Source: Oceanicola sp. 22II-s10i (GTDB lineage Bacteria > Pseudomonadota > Alphaproteobacteria > Rhodobacterales > Rhodobacteraceae). Taken from it: DNA of 64,000 nucleotides. The DNA lies in assembly GCF_002210105.1 (NCBI RefSeq), contig NZ_AQQU01000011.1, positions 1-64,000 of the forward strand, read 5' to 3'. This document shows, piece by piece, positions 1-8,165 of the stretch; positions within the stretch are counted from its first letter, which is position 1, and each line of letters opens with the position of its first letter. Below the pieces are notes generated by a model. That model saw only the letters and a list, made by a program, of their open reading frames with translations. It had not been told where the DNA came from and made no database searches. Both the position numbers and the translations under genes were made by a program.

Positions 1-828
1 ATTTGCGCGCAGATCGGCCATTCCGGGCGCAAGGGCTCGACCCGGCTGGCGTGGGACGGCATCGACAAGGCGCTGCCCGAGGGCGAGAACTGGGATCTCC
101 TGTCCGCCTCACCCATCCCGCTGATGGAGGGGAACGTGGTGCCAAAGGAAATGGACCGCGCCGACATGGACATGGTGAAGGACCAGTTCATCGCCGCCGT
201 CCGCGCCGCCCGCGACGCGAATTTCGACATGATCGAGATGCATGCGGCCCATGGGTATCTGCTGGCTTCCTTCATTTCTCCGGTCACCAACAAACGCACA
301 GACGACTACGGCGGCACGCTGGAGAACCGGATGCGCTATCCGCTCGAGGTCTTTGCCGCGATGCGCGCGGAGTGGCCCGAGGACAGACCGATGACCGTCC
401 GTATCTCGGCCCATGACTGGATGGGCGAGGATGCGGTGACCCCGGACGAAGCGGTGCGGATCGCGGCGATGTTCAAGGCGGCGGGTGCGGATGCGATCAA
501 CGTCTCCTCCGGACAGACGGACAAGGCGGAACAGCCGGTCTATGGCCGCATGTTCCAGGTCCCCTTCGCCGACCGCGTGCGCAACGAAATCGACCTGCCG
601 ACGCTTGTCGCGGGCAATATCTATGAACCGGACCACGTGAATTCGATCCTGATGGCGGGGCGCGCGGATCTGGTCCTGCTGGCGCGTCCGCATCTGGCCG
701 ATCCCTACTGGACCCTTCATGCGGCGGTCGAGCTGGGGGATGAACAGCAGGCCTGGCCCCTGCCCTACGAAGGTGGCCGCCGCCAGGCGAACACGCTGGC
801 CGAACGCGCACGGGCGATGTCGGAATGA
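1..828 (+). CDS. Old-yellow-enzyme (reductase) domain of an anthraniloyl-CoA monooxygenase / salicylyl-CoA 5-hydroxylase-like protein, 5' truncated
   Basis: The reading frame is open from base 1, so the window edge cuts off the N-terminus; 275 codons remain. It carries OYE-family signatures: QIGHSGRKGS at the left edge and the HAAHGYLLASF..P..N.R.D.YGG block near residues 80-105, followed by the beta-barrel end with GRADLVLLARPHLADP. The best match from memory is the C-terminal half of bifunctional salicylyl-CoA 5-hydroxylase / 2-aminobenzoyl-CoA monooxygenase-reductase proteins, in which an N-terminal FAD monooxygenase precedes this FMN domain. A stand-alone NADH:flavin oxidoreductase is the alternative, because the diagnostic N-terminal half is outside the window. 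The neighbours (SDR, hotdog thioesterase, RidA, all with 4-nt overlaps) fit an aromatic CoA-thioester pathway. Confidence 0.75.
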   Translation: MCAQIGHSGRKGSTRLAWDGIDKALPEGENWDLLSASPIPLMEGNVVPKEMDRADMDMVKDQFIAAVRAARDANFDMIEMHAAHGYLLASFISPVTNKRTDDYGGTLENRMRYPLEVFAAMRAEWPEDRPMTVRISAHDWMGEDAVTPDEAVRIAAMFKAAGADAINVSSGQTDKAEQPVYGRMFQVPFADRVRNEIDLPTLVAGNIYEPDHVNSILMAGRADLVLLARPHLADPYWTLHAAVELGDEQQAWPLPYEGGRRQANTLAERARAMSE

Positions 829-1568
829 GCCTCGCCGGCAAATCGGCCTTCGTGACCGGGGGCGGATCGGGCGTCGGGGCGGCCATCGCCCTGACGCTGG
901 CCGCCGAGGGCGCGCGGGTGACGATCTGCGGGCGACGGTCTGGGCCGCTCAACGCGGTCGCGGGCCGGGGGTCCGGCATCCACCCGGTGGTCTGCGACAT
1001 CACGGACGAGGCGGCGATTTCCGACGCCATCGCCGCGGCTGCGCCGGACATCGTGGTCGCCAACGCGGGGGTGTCTGAAAGCGCACCCTTCACCGGGACC
1101 TCACTCGCCGCGTTCCAGAGGATGGTCGACGTGAACCTGACCGGCACGTTCCTGACGCTGCGCGAAGGGGCGAGAGTCATGAAGGACAAGCCCTGGGGTC
1201 GGCTCGTCGCCATCGCCTCAACCGCCGGTCTGAAGGGCTATGCCTACGTCGCGCCTTATGCAGCGGCCAAGCACGGGGTGGTCGGCATGGTGAAATCCGT
1301 CGCGCTGGAGTTCGCACGCAAGGGTGTCACGGCGAATGCGGTCTGCCCCGGATTTCTCGACACGGAGATGACCGAACGGACGATCGCCAACATCGTCGAG
1401 AAAACCGGACGCAGCCCCGAAGCGGCCCGCGCCTGGCTCGAGGCGACGAACCCGATGCACCGGCTGGTGCCGCCCGATGACGTGGCCCGCGCCGTCCTTT
1501 GGCTTTGTTCACCGGGATCGGACATGGTAACGGGACAGGCGATTTCCGTGTCGGGAGGGGAGACATGA
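825..1568 (+). CDS. SDR-family NAD(P)-dependent oxidoreductase
   Basis: Classical short-chain dehydrogenase of 247 residues. The Rossmann dinucleotide motif TGGGSGVG lies at residues 11-18, a NAG motif near residue 80, a catalytic Ser region IASTAG near 130, and the YAAAK active-site motif near 145. The C-terminus has the usual GQAISVSGG. Its ATG overlaps the stop of the upstream flavin reductase (ATGA at 825-828), so the two are translationally coupled. In CoA-dependent anthranilate/salicylate clusters an SDR of this kind is thought to act on a hydroxylated or reduced ring CoA ester, but the sequence gives no substrate. I am confident of the family and unsure of the reaction. Confidence 0.85.
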   Translation: MSLAGKSAFVTGGGSGVGAAIALTLAAEGARVTICGRRSGPLNAVAGRGSGIHPVVCDITDEAAISDAIAAAAPDIVVANAGVSESAPFTGTSLAAFQRMVDVNLTGTFLTLREGARVMKDKPWGRLVAIASTAGLKGYAYVAPYAAAKHGVVGMVKSVALEFARKGVTANAVCPGFLDTEMTERTIANIVEKTGRSPEAARAWLEATNPMHRLVPPDDVARAVLWLCSPGSDMVTGQAISVSGGET

Positions 1569-2014
1569 CACAGCGTTTCCGCCTGACCCGACGTGTCGAG
1601 TTCAACCACTGCGACCCGGCCGGGATGGTGTTCTACCCCCGCTATTTCGAGATGATCTCGGCCACGATCGAACGGTTCCTCGCCGATGCCATCGACTACA
1701 GCTGGCAGGACATGGGCGTCTTCAGCGGCGGGATGGGTACGCCCCTCGGCCGGATCGAGGTGCGTTTTGCCAATCCAGGCTATCTGGGCGAGGACCTCGA
1801 TTTCGACCTGACCCTCACGCGCCTCGGCCGGTCCTCGGCCGTTTTCGCGATTCGGTGCAGTTGCAGCAACCAGACACGCTTTGACTGCGACGCGACCATT
1901 ATCCACGCCCGGACGGGCGGCGGATCCTCCGTCCCCTGGCCCGACGCCGTGCGCGCGCGCATGGCCGCCTACCTGACCACCTCCGAACCTACAGACGAGA
2001 AGACGACCGCATGA
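1565..2014 (+). CDS. Hotdog-fold acyl-CoA thioesterase (4-hydroxybenzoyl-CoA thioesterase family)
   Basis: The protein has 149 residues when started at the ATG at 1565, which overlaps the SDR stop (ATGA) and follows a GGGAGGGGAGA ribosome site; an in-frame start at 1499 inside the SDR gene is unlikely. The N-terminus contains EFNHCDPAGMVFYPRYFE, the hallmark of 4HBT thioesterases in which the Asp of HCDPAG is catalytic and the Tyr and Phe line the helix start. In this cluster it would hydrolyse an aromatic acyl-CoA such as a hydroxybenzoyl-, gentisyl- or aminobenzoyl-CoA intermediate. The family is clear. The substrate is inferred from the flavin reductase two genes upstream. Confidence 0.85.
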   Translation: MTQRFRLTRRVEFNHCDPAGMVFYPRYFEMISATIERFLADAIDYSWQDMGVFSGGMGTPLGRIEVRFANPGYLGEDLDFDLTLTRLGRSSAVFAIRCSCSNQTRFDCDATIIHARTGGGSSVPWPDAVRARMAAYLTTSEPTDEKTTA

Positions 2015-2427
2015 CTTCCCCAAGCCCCCACACCTTCCTGCAGCCCGAAGGCTGGGCGCCCGCAAAGGGCTATGCCAACGGCGTCATGGCCGAGGGCAAG
2101 CTGATTGTCACCGGCGGCATCGTCGGCTGGAACGCCCAGCAGGAGTGGGAGCATACGGACATGCTGGGCCAGTTCCGGCAGACACTGGAGAACATCGTGG
2201 CCGTTCTGGCCGTGGCCGGGGCCCGACCCGAGCACATCGTGCGGCTGACGTGGTACATCACCGACAAGGCGGAATATAACGACAACCTCCGGTCCTTCGG
2301 CCAGATATACCGCGAGATCATCGGCCGCCACTTCCCCGCCATGGCGGTCGTTCAGGTCGTGTCGCTGATGGAAGATGCGGCCAAGATCGAGATAGAGGCA
2401 ACGGCTGTCATTCCCGCAGGGGCGTGA
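2011..2427 (+). CDS. RidA (YjgF/YER057c/UK114) family protein
   Basis: A 138-residue Rid-family protein with the usual GGIVGW strand, a TLENI helix (with AVLAVAGARPEHIVRLTWYI following) and a C-terminal KIEIEATAV strand. Rid proteins are trimeric and typically hydrolyse reactive enamines or imines. That fits a pathway releasing ammonia from an amino-aromatic such as anthranilate and supports reading the module as 2-aminobenzoate rather than salicylate degradation. It is translationally coupled to the thioesterase (ATGA at 2011-2014). The Arg that binds the substrate carboxylate in canonical RidA is not obvious in the usual position, so this may be a specialised Rid subgroup. Confidence 0.85.
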   Translation: MTSPSPHTFLQPEGWAPAKGYANGVMAEGKLIVTGGIVGWNAQQEWEHTDMLGQFRQTLENIVAVLAVAGARPEHIVRLTWYITDKAEYNDNLRSFGQIYREIIGRHFPAMAVVQVVSLMEDAAKIEIEATAVIPAGA

Positions 2428-2612
2428 TCCTGCGGGGACCAACGCCGGAGATCTCTCCGCATGTCGACCAGCCGCCGCCGCCGTGGATCAAGGACGCGCG
2501 GGCGGGCAACTGGAAATCCTGGCTAACTCACGATGACGAGCTGGCTGCGCAACCTCGAAGCGCGGCCCTGTCGTCGAGGATCAGCCGGACGCCCGCCATG
2601 GCGGGCAGCTGA
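2424..2612 (+). pseudogene. Truncated reading frame coupled to RidA; no recognised family
   Basis: A GTG at 2424 overlaps the RidA stop (GTGA), as in a normal operon continuation. The first roughly 40 codons read like protein (a proline run followed by WIKDARAGNWKSWL). From about 2530 the frame runs antisense through the end of the glucokinase gene and stops at 2612. I read this as the 5' stub of a lost fifth gene of the aromatic operon, cut by a rearrangement that brought in the sugar operon. It could equally be a chance frame of only 62 codons. I do not recognise the family. Confidence 0.25.
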
Positions 2613-3445
2613 ACAGCGGTCGGCGCGGAGTAGACCTCGGCGAACCGGGCGGCGGACGGACCCGACAGCACGGCGCGTGCGACACTGCCTGCGAAATGAA
2701 TCCCCGCTTCGGGCATGAACGCCATCCTCAGATCGCGGGCGAGATGACCGACCAGACCGGCGTAGAAATCCGCGAATTCGGCTGAAGTCGGGTCTTGCCG
2801 GGACAGCGCCTCTGCCGACGTGACCCCGGATCGACCGGTCACGAGGCCGAACATCGCCGAAACGCCCGCGCCCGAGAAGCAGTCCTCGACCGTCGCAAAC
2901 CGCGCGGCGGCAGCGCCGATCCTTGCATCCAGTGCACGCCCGACCGCACCGGGCAGCGAGACGTGGCCGAACTCGGCCCGCATGCTCAGCACCGTTTCGC
3001 CGCTCCGCAGGACGACCGAGCAGACGTTGAACCCCGTGCCGATCCCCGCGACCAGGGCCTGTCCTTCGCTCGGGGCGTCGTCCGATCCCGGCGTGACCGT
3101 GGCGAGGCCGTCGGCGGAAAGCGCGGGCAGCGCGTGCCCGAGTGCCGCGAGGTCGTTGAGCAGGACCACCCTGGCGCCGTCGAACCGGTCGGCCAGTTCC
3201 GCCGCATCGAAGGACCAGTCGTGGTTCGTCAACCGCGCCACCCCGGCGCCGACAGGCCCCGCCACGGCGATGACCATGCTGTCGAGCCTCTCGACCCCGC
3301 TCGCCTCAAGGTATCGCACGGCGAGCGCGGCAAATCCGGGATGATCCGCGTTTCGGAAGCTTTGCGCAGTGCCGGGCAGGAGAAGCCCTTCACGCGCCAG
3401 CGCCAGCCGTGCGTTGGTGCCGCCGATGTCCGCAACCAGTCTCAT
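2528..3445 (-). CDS. glk: Glucokinase (Glk family)
   Basis: A 305-residue sugar kinase of the bacterial glucokinase (PF02685) type. It has the N-terminal phosphate-1 motif ADIGGTNARLAL (residues 5-16), an AVAGPVG strand, the LTNHDWSF sugar-binding segment with its Asn/Asp, LLNDLAALG, and the GIGTGFN phosphate-2 loop near residue 135. It would phosphorylate glucose or a related hexose at C6 with ATP in the cytoplasm. It is the last gene of the sugar operon, 86 nt after the binding-protein gene and separated from it by a perfect hairpin. The C-terminus ends in GCAASSSS, which looks atypical and abuts the suspected rearrangement point near 2530. Confidence 0.85.
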   Translation of the reverse strand: MRLVADIGGTNARLALAREGLLLPGTAQSFRNADHPGFAALAVRYLEASGVERLDSMVIAVAGPVGAGVARLTNHDWSFDAAELADRFDGARVVLLNDLAALGHALPALSADGLATVTPGSDDAPSEGQALVAGIGTGFNVCSVVLRSGETVLSMRAEFGHVSLPGAVGRALDARIGAAAARFATVEDCFSGAGVSAMFGLVTGRSGVTSAEALSRQDPTSAEFADFYAGLVGHLARDLRMAFMPEAGIHFAGSVARAVLSGPSAARFAEVYSAPTAVQLPAMAGVRLILDDRAALRGCAASSSS

Positions 3446-3477
3446 GCCGCCCTGTGCCCTTGCCTTGGAACGAGGAT

Positions 3478-3501
3478 GGCCCGGACCATGCGGTCCGGGC
3501 C
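3478..3501 (-). terminator. Perfect 10-bp hairpin between the binding-protein gene and glucokinase
   Basis: GGCCCGGACC (3478-3487), loop ATGC, GGTCCGGGCC (3492-3501). There is no T-run in either direction, so it is probably a partial terminator or an mRNA-stabilising stem. Placed directly after the substrate-binding-protein gene, it would raise that transcript segment over glucokinase, a common arrangement in ABC operons. Confidence 0.6.
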
Positions 3502-3531
3502 GGTGTCACGCAAGCCTTGCGGCCCCTCGGA

Positions 3532-4482
3532 TCAGAACGGGCTGTCCGGGAAGTAGTACTGCTCGGCGTTTTCCGGCGTGATGCGCTGGCTGCCGATGAT
3601 GAAGCGGCCCGACACCGGGGTCGGCGACACGAGGCCGAGCGCGGTCAGTTCGATCGCGGTCGCGATCTGCGCCGGCGGATAGGTCACGTTGACCGGCAGC
3701 ATCGGATCACCGTCCATCATGCGCTGGATGATCTCTTTCATCCCGGCGCCGCCGACGACCCACATGTCGCCGGTCCGGCCGGCTTGGTCGATGGCCTCGA
3801 GCACGCCGATCGCCATGTCGTCATCCGCCGCCCAGACGGCGTCGATGTCGTCATACTTGGACAGGAAGTCCTGCATCACGTTGAACGCATCGTCGCGGTT
3901 CCAGTTGCCGTGCTGCATGTCCAGCACGTTGATCCCGGTGCCTTCGATGGCGGCGGTGAAGGCGTCCACACGCTCGTTGTCGAGCGTGGTGGGGATGCCG
4001 CGCAGCACGACGATGTTGTCGCCCGACTTCAGGGTTTCGGCAAAGTATTCACCGGCGACGCGACCAAAGCCGGTGTTGTCGCCCGCGACATACAGGTCCT
4101 CGATCCCCTCGACCGACAGGCCACGGTCGACGACCGTCACCCAGATGCCCGCTTCCTTGACCGCCTGAACCGGCGAGGTCAGCGGCTCGGATTCGAAGGG
4201 CAGGACGACCAGCGCGCTGATGTTGCGTGTGGCGACCATGTCCTCGATGTCGTTGACCATCTTGCCCGCGTCACCGGCGGTCGCCAGCACGAAGTCGAGC
4301 TGGGGATAGGTCGCTTCGAGCCGCTCGATAGCGGCCTGCGCGTGGTAGTTCAGGCCGCCCATGAAACCGTGGGTGGCCGAGGGAATGGCGACACCGATGA
4401 CCTTGGTGTCCTGCGCCAGGGCCGGGGTGGCCGCGATGGCGAGGCCGAGCGCCGCGCCCTTGAAGATGTCTCTGCGTTTCAT
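3532..4482 (-). CDS. Sugar ABC transporter substrate-binding protein (RbsB-like, periplasmic)
   Basis: 316 residues from the ATG at 4482, chosen over the in-frame ATG at 4533 because GGGAGGAAC sits just upstream and the product then begins MKRRDIFKGAALGLAIAATPALA, a signal peptide with twin Arg and cleavage after ALA (about residue 23). The mature part is a periplasmic-binding-protein-like domain of the ribose/galactose type, with repeated beta-alpha units, a DNERVDAF ligand loop and a WAADDDMAIG segment. Substrate is probably a monosaccharide or polyol, to be passed to the RbsC/RbsA-like proteins encoded next. The neighbouring isomerase and dehydrogenase suggest an inositol-like or modified hexose. 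Confidence 0.88.
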   Translation of the reverse strand: MKRRDIFKGAALGLAIAATPALAQDTKVIGVAIPSATHGFMGGLNYHAQAAIERLEATYPQLDFVLATAGDAGKMVNDIEDMVATRNISALVVLPFESEPLTSPVQAVKEAGIWVTVVDRGLSVEGIEDLYVAGDNTGFGRVAGEYFAETLKSGDNIVVLRGIPTTLDNERVDAFTAAIEGTGINVLDMQHGNWNRDDAFNVMQDFLSKYDDIDAVWAADDDMAIGVLEAIDQAGRTGDMWVVGGAGMKEIIQRMMDGDPMLPVNVTYPPAQIATAIELTALGLVSPTPVSGRFIIGSQRITPENAEQYYFPDSPF

Positions 4483-4510
4483 TGGTAGTTCCTCCCTTGG
4501 AATGGACCGC

Positions 4511-5515
4511 TCAGTCGGCGGGTTTGCTTTCACGCTGCAGAACCACAGCGAGAATGACGATGACGCCCTGGATCGCGCCGTTGAGGTACGGGCTGACGAT
4601 CGAGGCGAGGTTCAGGATGTTGTCGATCAGGCTCAGAATCAGGACGCCGACGACGGTGCCCCAGACCCGGCCATAGCCGCCCTTCAGGACCGTGCCGCCG
4701 ATGATGACCGCCGCGATGGCCTCCAGTTCCCACAGAACCCCGGTCGAGCCGGAGGCGGAGCCGAGGCGCGGCACGTACATGATGGTGGCGAGGCCGACGA
4801 GCATCCCGAGCAGCACGTAGGTCGCCATCCGCACGCGGTCGACGTTGACGGCGGAATACTTGGCCACCTGCTCGTTCGCTCCGAGCGCCGCGCAGTGCCG
4901 TCCGAACGGCGTCTTGCGCATCGCCAGCTCGCCGAGGATCGCGACCACGGCGAAGACGATGATCGGCCAGGCGACGCCGAGGATGCCGTCGTAATAGACC
5001 GGGCGGTAGAAGCTGCGGGCCTCGAAGTTCAGCGACAGCGTGCCGCCGTCCGCCAGCCAGGTGGTCAGCGAGCGGTAGATCCCCATCGACCCGAGCGTGA
5101 CGATGAACGCCTCGATCCCCACCTTGGATATGAGGAAGCCGTTTATCAGCCCCGCGCCGAACCCCGCCAGCAGCGCCACCACCATGCCCGCCAGGACCAG
5201 CGGCACGCCGACCCCCAGCGTCGGGATCATCGCGTTCATGGCGAGGATCATCACCCCAGCCACGAAAGCCGCCATCGACCCGACCGACAGGTCGATCCCG
5301 CCCGCCGTGATGACGAAGGTCATGCCGACCGCGATGATGCCGATGAAGGCCGAGCGGGCGAGGACGTTGGTCACGTTGCCGTAGCTCAGGAAGTTGGAGT
5401 TGAGCGAGGCGCCGAGGATGATCAGCGCCACCAGCGCCAGCACGGGCCCGAGCGCGTGCAGCGGGATGCGGCGGCGGGGCTTGGTGCGGCCCTCGATTGC
5501 GGTGCTGTCGCTCAT
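4511..5515 (-). CDS. Sugar ABC transporter permease (RbsC-like, inner membrane)
   Basis: 334 residues with eight to ten hydrophobic segments. The diagnostic VITAGGIDLSVGS motif of the RbsC/AraH/XylH permease family is near residue 70, and ALGANEQVAKYSAVNV forms the cytoplasmic coupling region near residue 210. It forms the channel with the double-domain ATPase, whose gene ends inside this gene's start codon region (overlap 5512-5515). The binding-protein gene follows after 28 nt. Confidence 0.9.
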   Translation of the reverse strand: MSDSTAIEGRTKPRRRIPLHALGPVLALVALIILGASLNSNFLSYGNVTNVLARSAFIGIIAVGMTFVITAGGIDLSVGSMAAFVAGVMILAMNAMIPTLGVGVPLVLAGMVVALLAGFGAGLINGFLISKVGIEAFIVTLGSMGIYRSLTTWLADGGTLSLNFEARSFYRPVYYDGILGVAWPIIVFAVVAILGELAMRKTPFGRHCAALGANEQVAKYSAVNVDRVRMATYVLLGMLVGLATIMYVPRLGSASGSTGVLWELEAIAAVIIGGTVLKGGYGRVWGTVVGVLILSLIDNILNLASIVSPYLNGAIQGVIVILAVVLQRESKPAD

Positions 5516-7011
5516 GCGGAGGCTCCGGTCAGTTCGCCCACGCCCATGGCGCGGCGCAGGATGGCGTCTTCGGTGATCTGGTCGCCGGTCAGTTCGCCCG
5601 CGATGTGGCCCCGGCCCATCACCACAACGCGGCTGGCGAGGCCGATGACCTCGGGCAGTTCCGAGGACACGACGATCACGCTCTTGCCTTCGGCCGCCAG
5701 CGCGGCGATGAAATCGTAGATCTGCTGCTTGGTGCCGATGTCGATGCCGCGCGTCGGTTCGTCGATGATGACGATCTGCGGCTCGGCCAGCATGGTCTTG
5801 GCCAGCAGCAGCTTCTGCTGGTTGCCGCCCGACAGGCTGCCCGCCTTCATCACGCGGTCCTTGACCCGGATGTCGAAATCCGAGATCGCGCGCGTCAGCG
5901 CCGCATCCTCGCTCCGCTTGTCGATGGACAGCCGCCCGAAGCGGTCCAGCGCCAGAAGCGTCAGGTTTTCGGTCAGCGACTTGCCCAGCAACAGACCCTT
6001 TTCCTTGCGGTCCTCGGTCAGGTAGACCAGCCCCGCCTCGCGCGCGGCCAGCACCGATCCGGCCTTGATCGGCTTGCCGTTGACCCGGACCTCGCCCGTG
6101 GCGGGCCGCAGACCGACGATTCCCTCCATCAGCTCCGTCCGCCCCGCGCCGACGAGGCCCGCAAAGCCCAACACCTCGCCCCGCCGCAGCGTGAACGAGG
6201 CGTCGCGCACTTTACCCGGCACCGTCAGGCCCTTGACCTCCAGCACCACGTCGTCGCCAGCGGCGGGCTTGGCCGGGAACAGGTCCGACAACTCGCGCCC
6301 CACCATCGCCTCGGCCATGGCGTGTTCGGTAAACCCGGCGGCGGGCCGCGTCGTGACATGCGCGCCGTCGCGCAGGACGGTGACGCGGTCGGCGATGCGG
6401 CCGATCTCGTCCAGCTTGTGCGAAGTGTAAAGGATCGCCGTCCCCTGCGCCTTCAGCCGTTCGATCTGGCCCAGCAGGACATCCGTCTCGCGCCCTGTCA
6501 GCACGGCGGTCGGTTCGTCCATGATCAGCACGCGGGCGTTGCGGCCAAGGGCGCGGGCGATCTCGACCATCTGGCGGTTCGGCACGGACATGTCGCGGAT
6601 GCGGGTGCGCGGATCGACGTGGCAATCCAGCCGCGCCAGCAGGTCGCGCGCCTCGTCCCGCATCGCCTTGTGATCCAGGAACAGGCCGCGCCGCCGCTCG
6701 CGCCCGAGAAACAGGTTCTCCTCGGCGGTCAGCTGCATGGCGAGGTTGAATTCCTGATGGATCATCAGGATCCCCGCCGCCTCGGCCGCGCGCTGGTCAG
6801 CGAAGCGGACCGGTTCACCGTCCAGCAGCAACTCGCCGGAAGTCGGTGCGAGGTATCCGCCGAGGATCTTCATCGTCGTCGACTTGCCCGCGCCGTTTTC
6901 CCCGATCAGCGCGTGCACCTCGCCCGGAACCAGCGAGAAATCGACGCCGTGCAGCACCTCGATCGGGCCGAAGGACCGGGTCACGCCGCGTGCTTCGAGG
7001 ATCGGCGTCAT
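5512..7011 (-). CDS. Sugar ABC transporter ATP-binding protein (RbsA/MglA-like, two ABC domains)
   Basis: 499 residues from the ATG at 7011, which overlaps the upstream dehydrogenase stop (ATGA); the longer frame to 7602 is antiparallel noise inside that gene. The first ABC domain has Walker A GENGAGKST (about residue 37) and Walker B LIMDEPTAVL. In the second the Walker A is replaced by the usual degenerate VGAGRTEL. The second signature LSGGNQQKLLLAK is followed by IIDEPTRGIDIG. A degenerate second P-loop is normal for this family (CUT2 class). It powers import of the sugar bound by the product of the gene at 3532. Confidence 0.9.
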   Translation of the reverse strand: MTPILEARGVTRSFGPIEVLHGVDFSLVPGEVHALIGENGAGKSTTMKILGGYLAPTSGELLLDGEPVRFADQRAAEAAGILMIHQEFNLAMQLTAEENLFLGRERRRGLFLDHKAMRDEARDLLARLDCHVDPRTRIRDMSVPNRQMVEIARALGRNARVLIMDEPTAVLTGRETDVLLGQIERLKAQGTAILYTSHKLDEIGRIADRVTVLRDGAHVTTRPAAGFTEHAMAEAMVGRELSDLFPAKPAAGDDVVLEVKGLTVPGKVRDASFTLRRGEVLGFAGLVGAGRTELMEGIVGLRPATGEVRVNGKPIKAGSVLAAREAGLVYLTEDRKEKGLLLGKSLTENLTLLALDRFGRLSIDKRSEDAALTRAISDFDIRVKDRVMKAGSLSGGNQQKLLLAKTMLAEPQIVIIDEPTRGIDIGTKQQIYDFIAALAAEGKSVIVVSSELPEVIGLASRVVVMGRGHIAGELTGDQITEDAILRRAMGVGELTGASA

Positions 7012-8165
7012 AGCGTCACCCATGCGGCGTTGCGCTTCGAGGACCGGACGCAGGCGTCGACGAAGGCCACGCCTTCGACCCCGTCGGCGATGGACGGGTA
7101 CGTCACGCCGTCGGGCAGCGGTGCGCCGGTGCGGGCGGCGGTGATCGCCTGCGCGGCCTCGCCATAGATGTTGGCGAAGGCTTCGAGGAACCCCTCCGGG
7201 TGGCCGGGCGGGATCCGCGTCAGTCGGCGCGAGCCTTCGGTCGTTGCCGCAGAGGCGCGGGTCACGATCTCGGTCGTGCCGCCGAGGGGCGTGACGAACA
7301 GCTGGTTCGGGTTCTCCTGCCGCCATTCGATCCCGGCCTTCGTGCCGTAGACGCGCAGCGACAGGTTGTTCTCTTCCCCCGCCGCAACCTGGCTGCACCA
7401 GAGCATCCCCCGTGCGCCGCCGGCAAACCGCAGCATGACGTGGGCGTTGTCGTCCAGTGCGCGGCCGGGAACGAAGCTCTGCAGATCCGCCGCCAGCGCC
7501 TCGGGCACCAGACCGGTGACAAAGCGCATCAGGTTCCACGCATGGGTGCCGATGTCGCCCGTCGCACCCCCTGCCCCGCTGCGCGCGGGGTCGGTGCGCC
7601 ATGCGGCCTGCTTGTTGTCATCGGCGGGTTCCTCGGCCAGCCAGTCCTGCGCGTATTCCACCTGCACCAGCCGCAGCTCGCCCAGATCGCCGCGCGCGAT
7701 CCGCGCCTGCGCCTCGCGCACCAGCGGATAGCCGGTGTAGTTGTGGGTCAGGATGAACAGCGCGTCCGACGCCTCGGCCGCGCGCTGCATCTTCTTCGCA
7801 TCCGCCAGCGTACCGGTCAGCGGCTTGTCGCAGATCACGTGGACGCCGCGCTTCAGGAATTCCCGCGCGACCGGCAGGTGCATGTGGTTCGGCACCACCA
7901 CCGCAACTGCCTCGATCCCGTCCTTCAGACGCGCCTCGCGCCTGGCCATCTCGACATAGTCGGAATAGGTCCGGTCCGCCGCCAGCCCTACGGCCTCGGC
8001 CGAGGCGCGGGCCTTTTCCTCGGTCGAGGACAGCGCGCCCGCGACAAGCCGGAACTGCCCGTCCAGACGCGCGGCCATGCGATGCACGGCGCCGATCATG
8101 GCCCCCTGCCCGCCGCCGACCATCCCCAGCCGGATCGGCCCCGTTCTGTCGGCGAAGCGCGTCAT
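7008..8165 (-). CDS. Gfo/Idh/MocA-family NAD(P)-dependent oxidoreductase
   Basis: 385 residues. It has an N-terminal Rossmann fold with the GMVGGGQGAMIG nucleotide loop (residues 14-25), the VPNHMHLP segment, and the family's catalytic-lysine motif CDKPLTG near residue 113. A later GGATGDIGTHAWNL segment supplies the Asp and His expected of the active site. Such enzymes oxidise sugars, inositols or keto-sugars at a secondary hydroxyl. It is coupled at both ends: its start overlaps the isomerase stop and its stop overlaps the ATPase start. With the TIM-barrel isomerase it probably converts the imported compound to a hexose that glucokinase can take. Confidence 0.87.
   Translation of the reverse strand: MTRFADRTGPIRLGMVGGGQGAMIGAVHRMAARLDGQFRLVAGALSSTEEKARASAEAVGLAADRTYSDYVEMARREARLKDGIEAVAVVVPNHMHLPVAREFLKRGVHVICDKPLTGTLADAKKMQRAAEASDALFILTHNYTGYPLVREAQARIARGDLGELRLVQVEYAQDWLAEEPADDNKQAAWRTDPARSGAGGATGDIGTHAWNLMRFVTGLVPEALAADLQSFVPGRALDDNAHVMLRFAGGARGMLWCSQVAAGEENNLSLRVYGTKAGIEWRQENPNQLFVTPLGGTTEIVTRASAATTEGSRRLTRIPPGHPEGFLEAFANIYGEAAQAITAARTGAPLPDGVTYPSIADGVEGVAFVDACVRSSKRNAAWVTL

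Noticed and set aside
4361-5719. 452-codon plus-strand frame opposite the sugar permease gene
   Set aside because: Asp/Arg/His-rich shadow of the minus-strand gene, a common artefact in GC-rich DNA; there is no homology or ribosome site.
5512-7602. Extended 696-codon frame of the sugar ABC ATPase
   Set aside because: The extra 197 codons are antiparallel or shifted reading of the dehydrogenase gene; the ATGA overlap at 7008-7011 gives the correct start.
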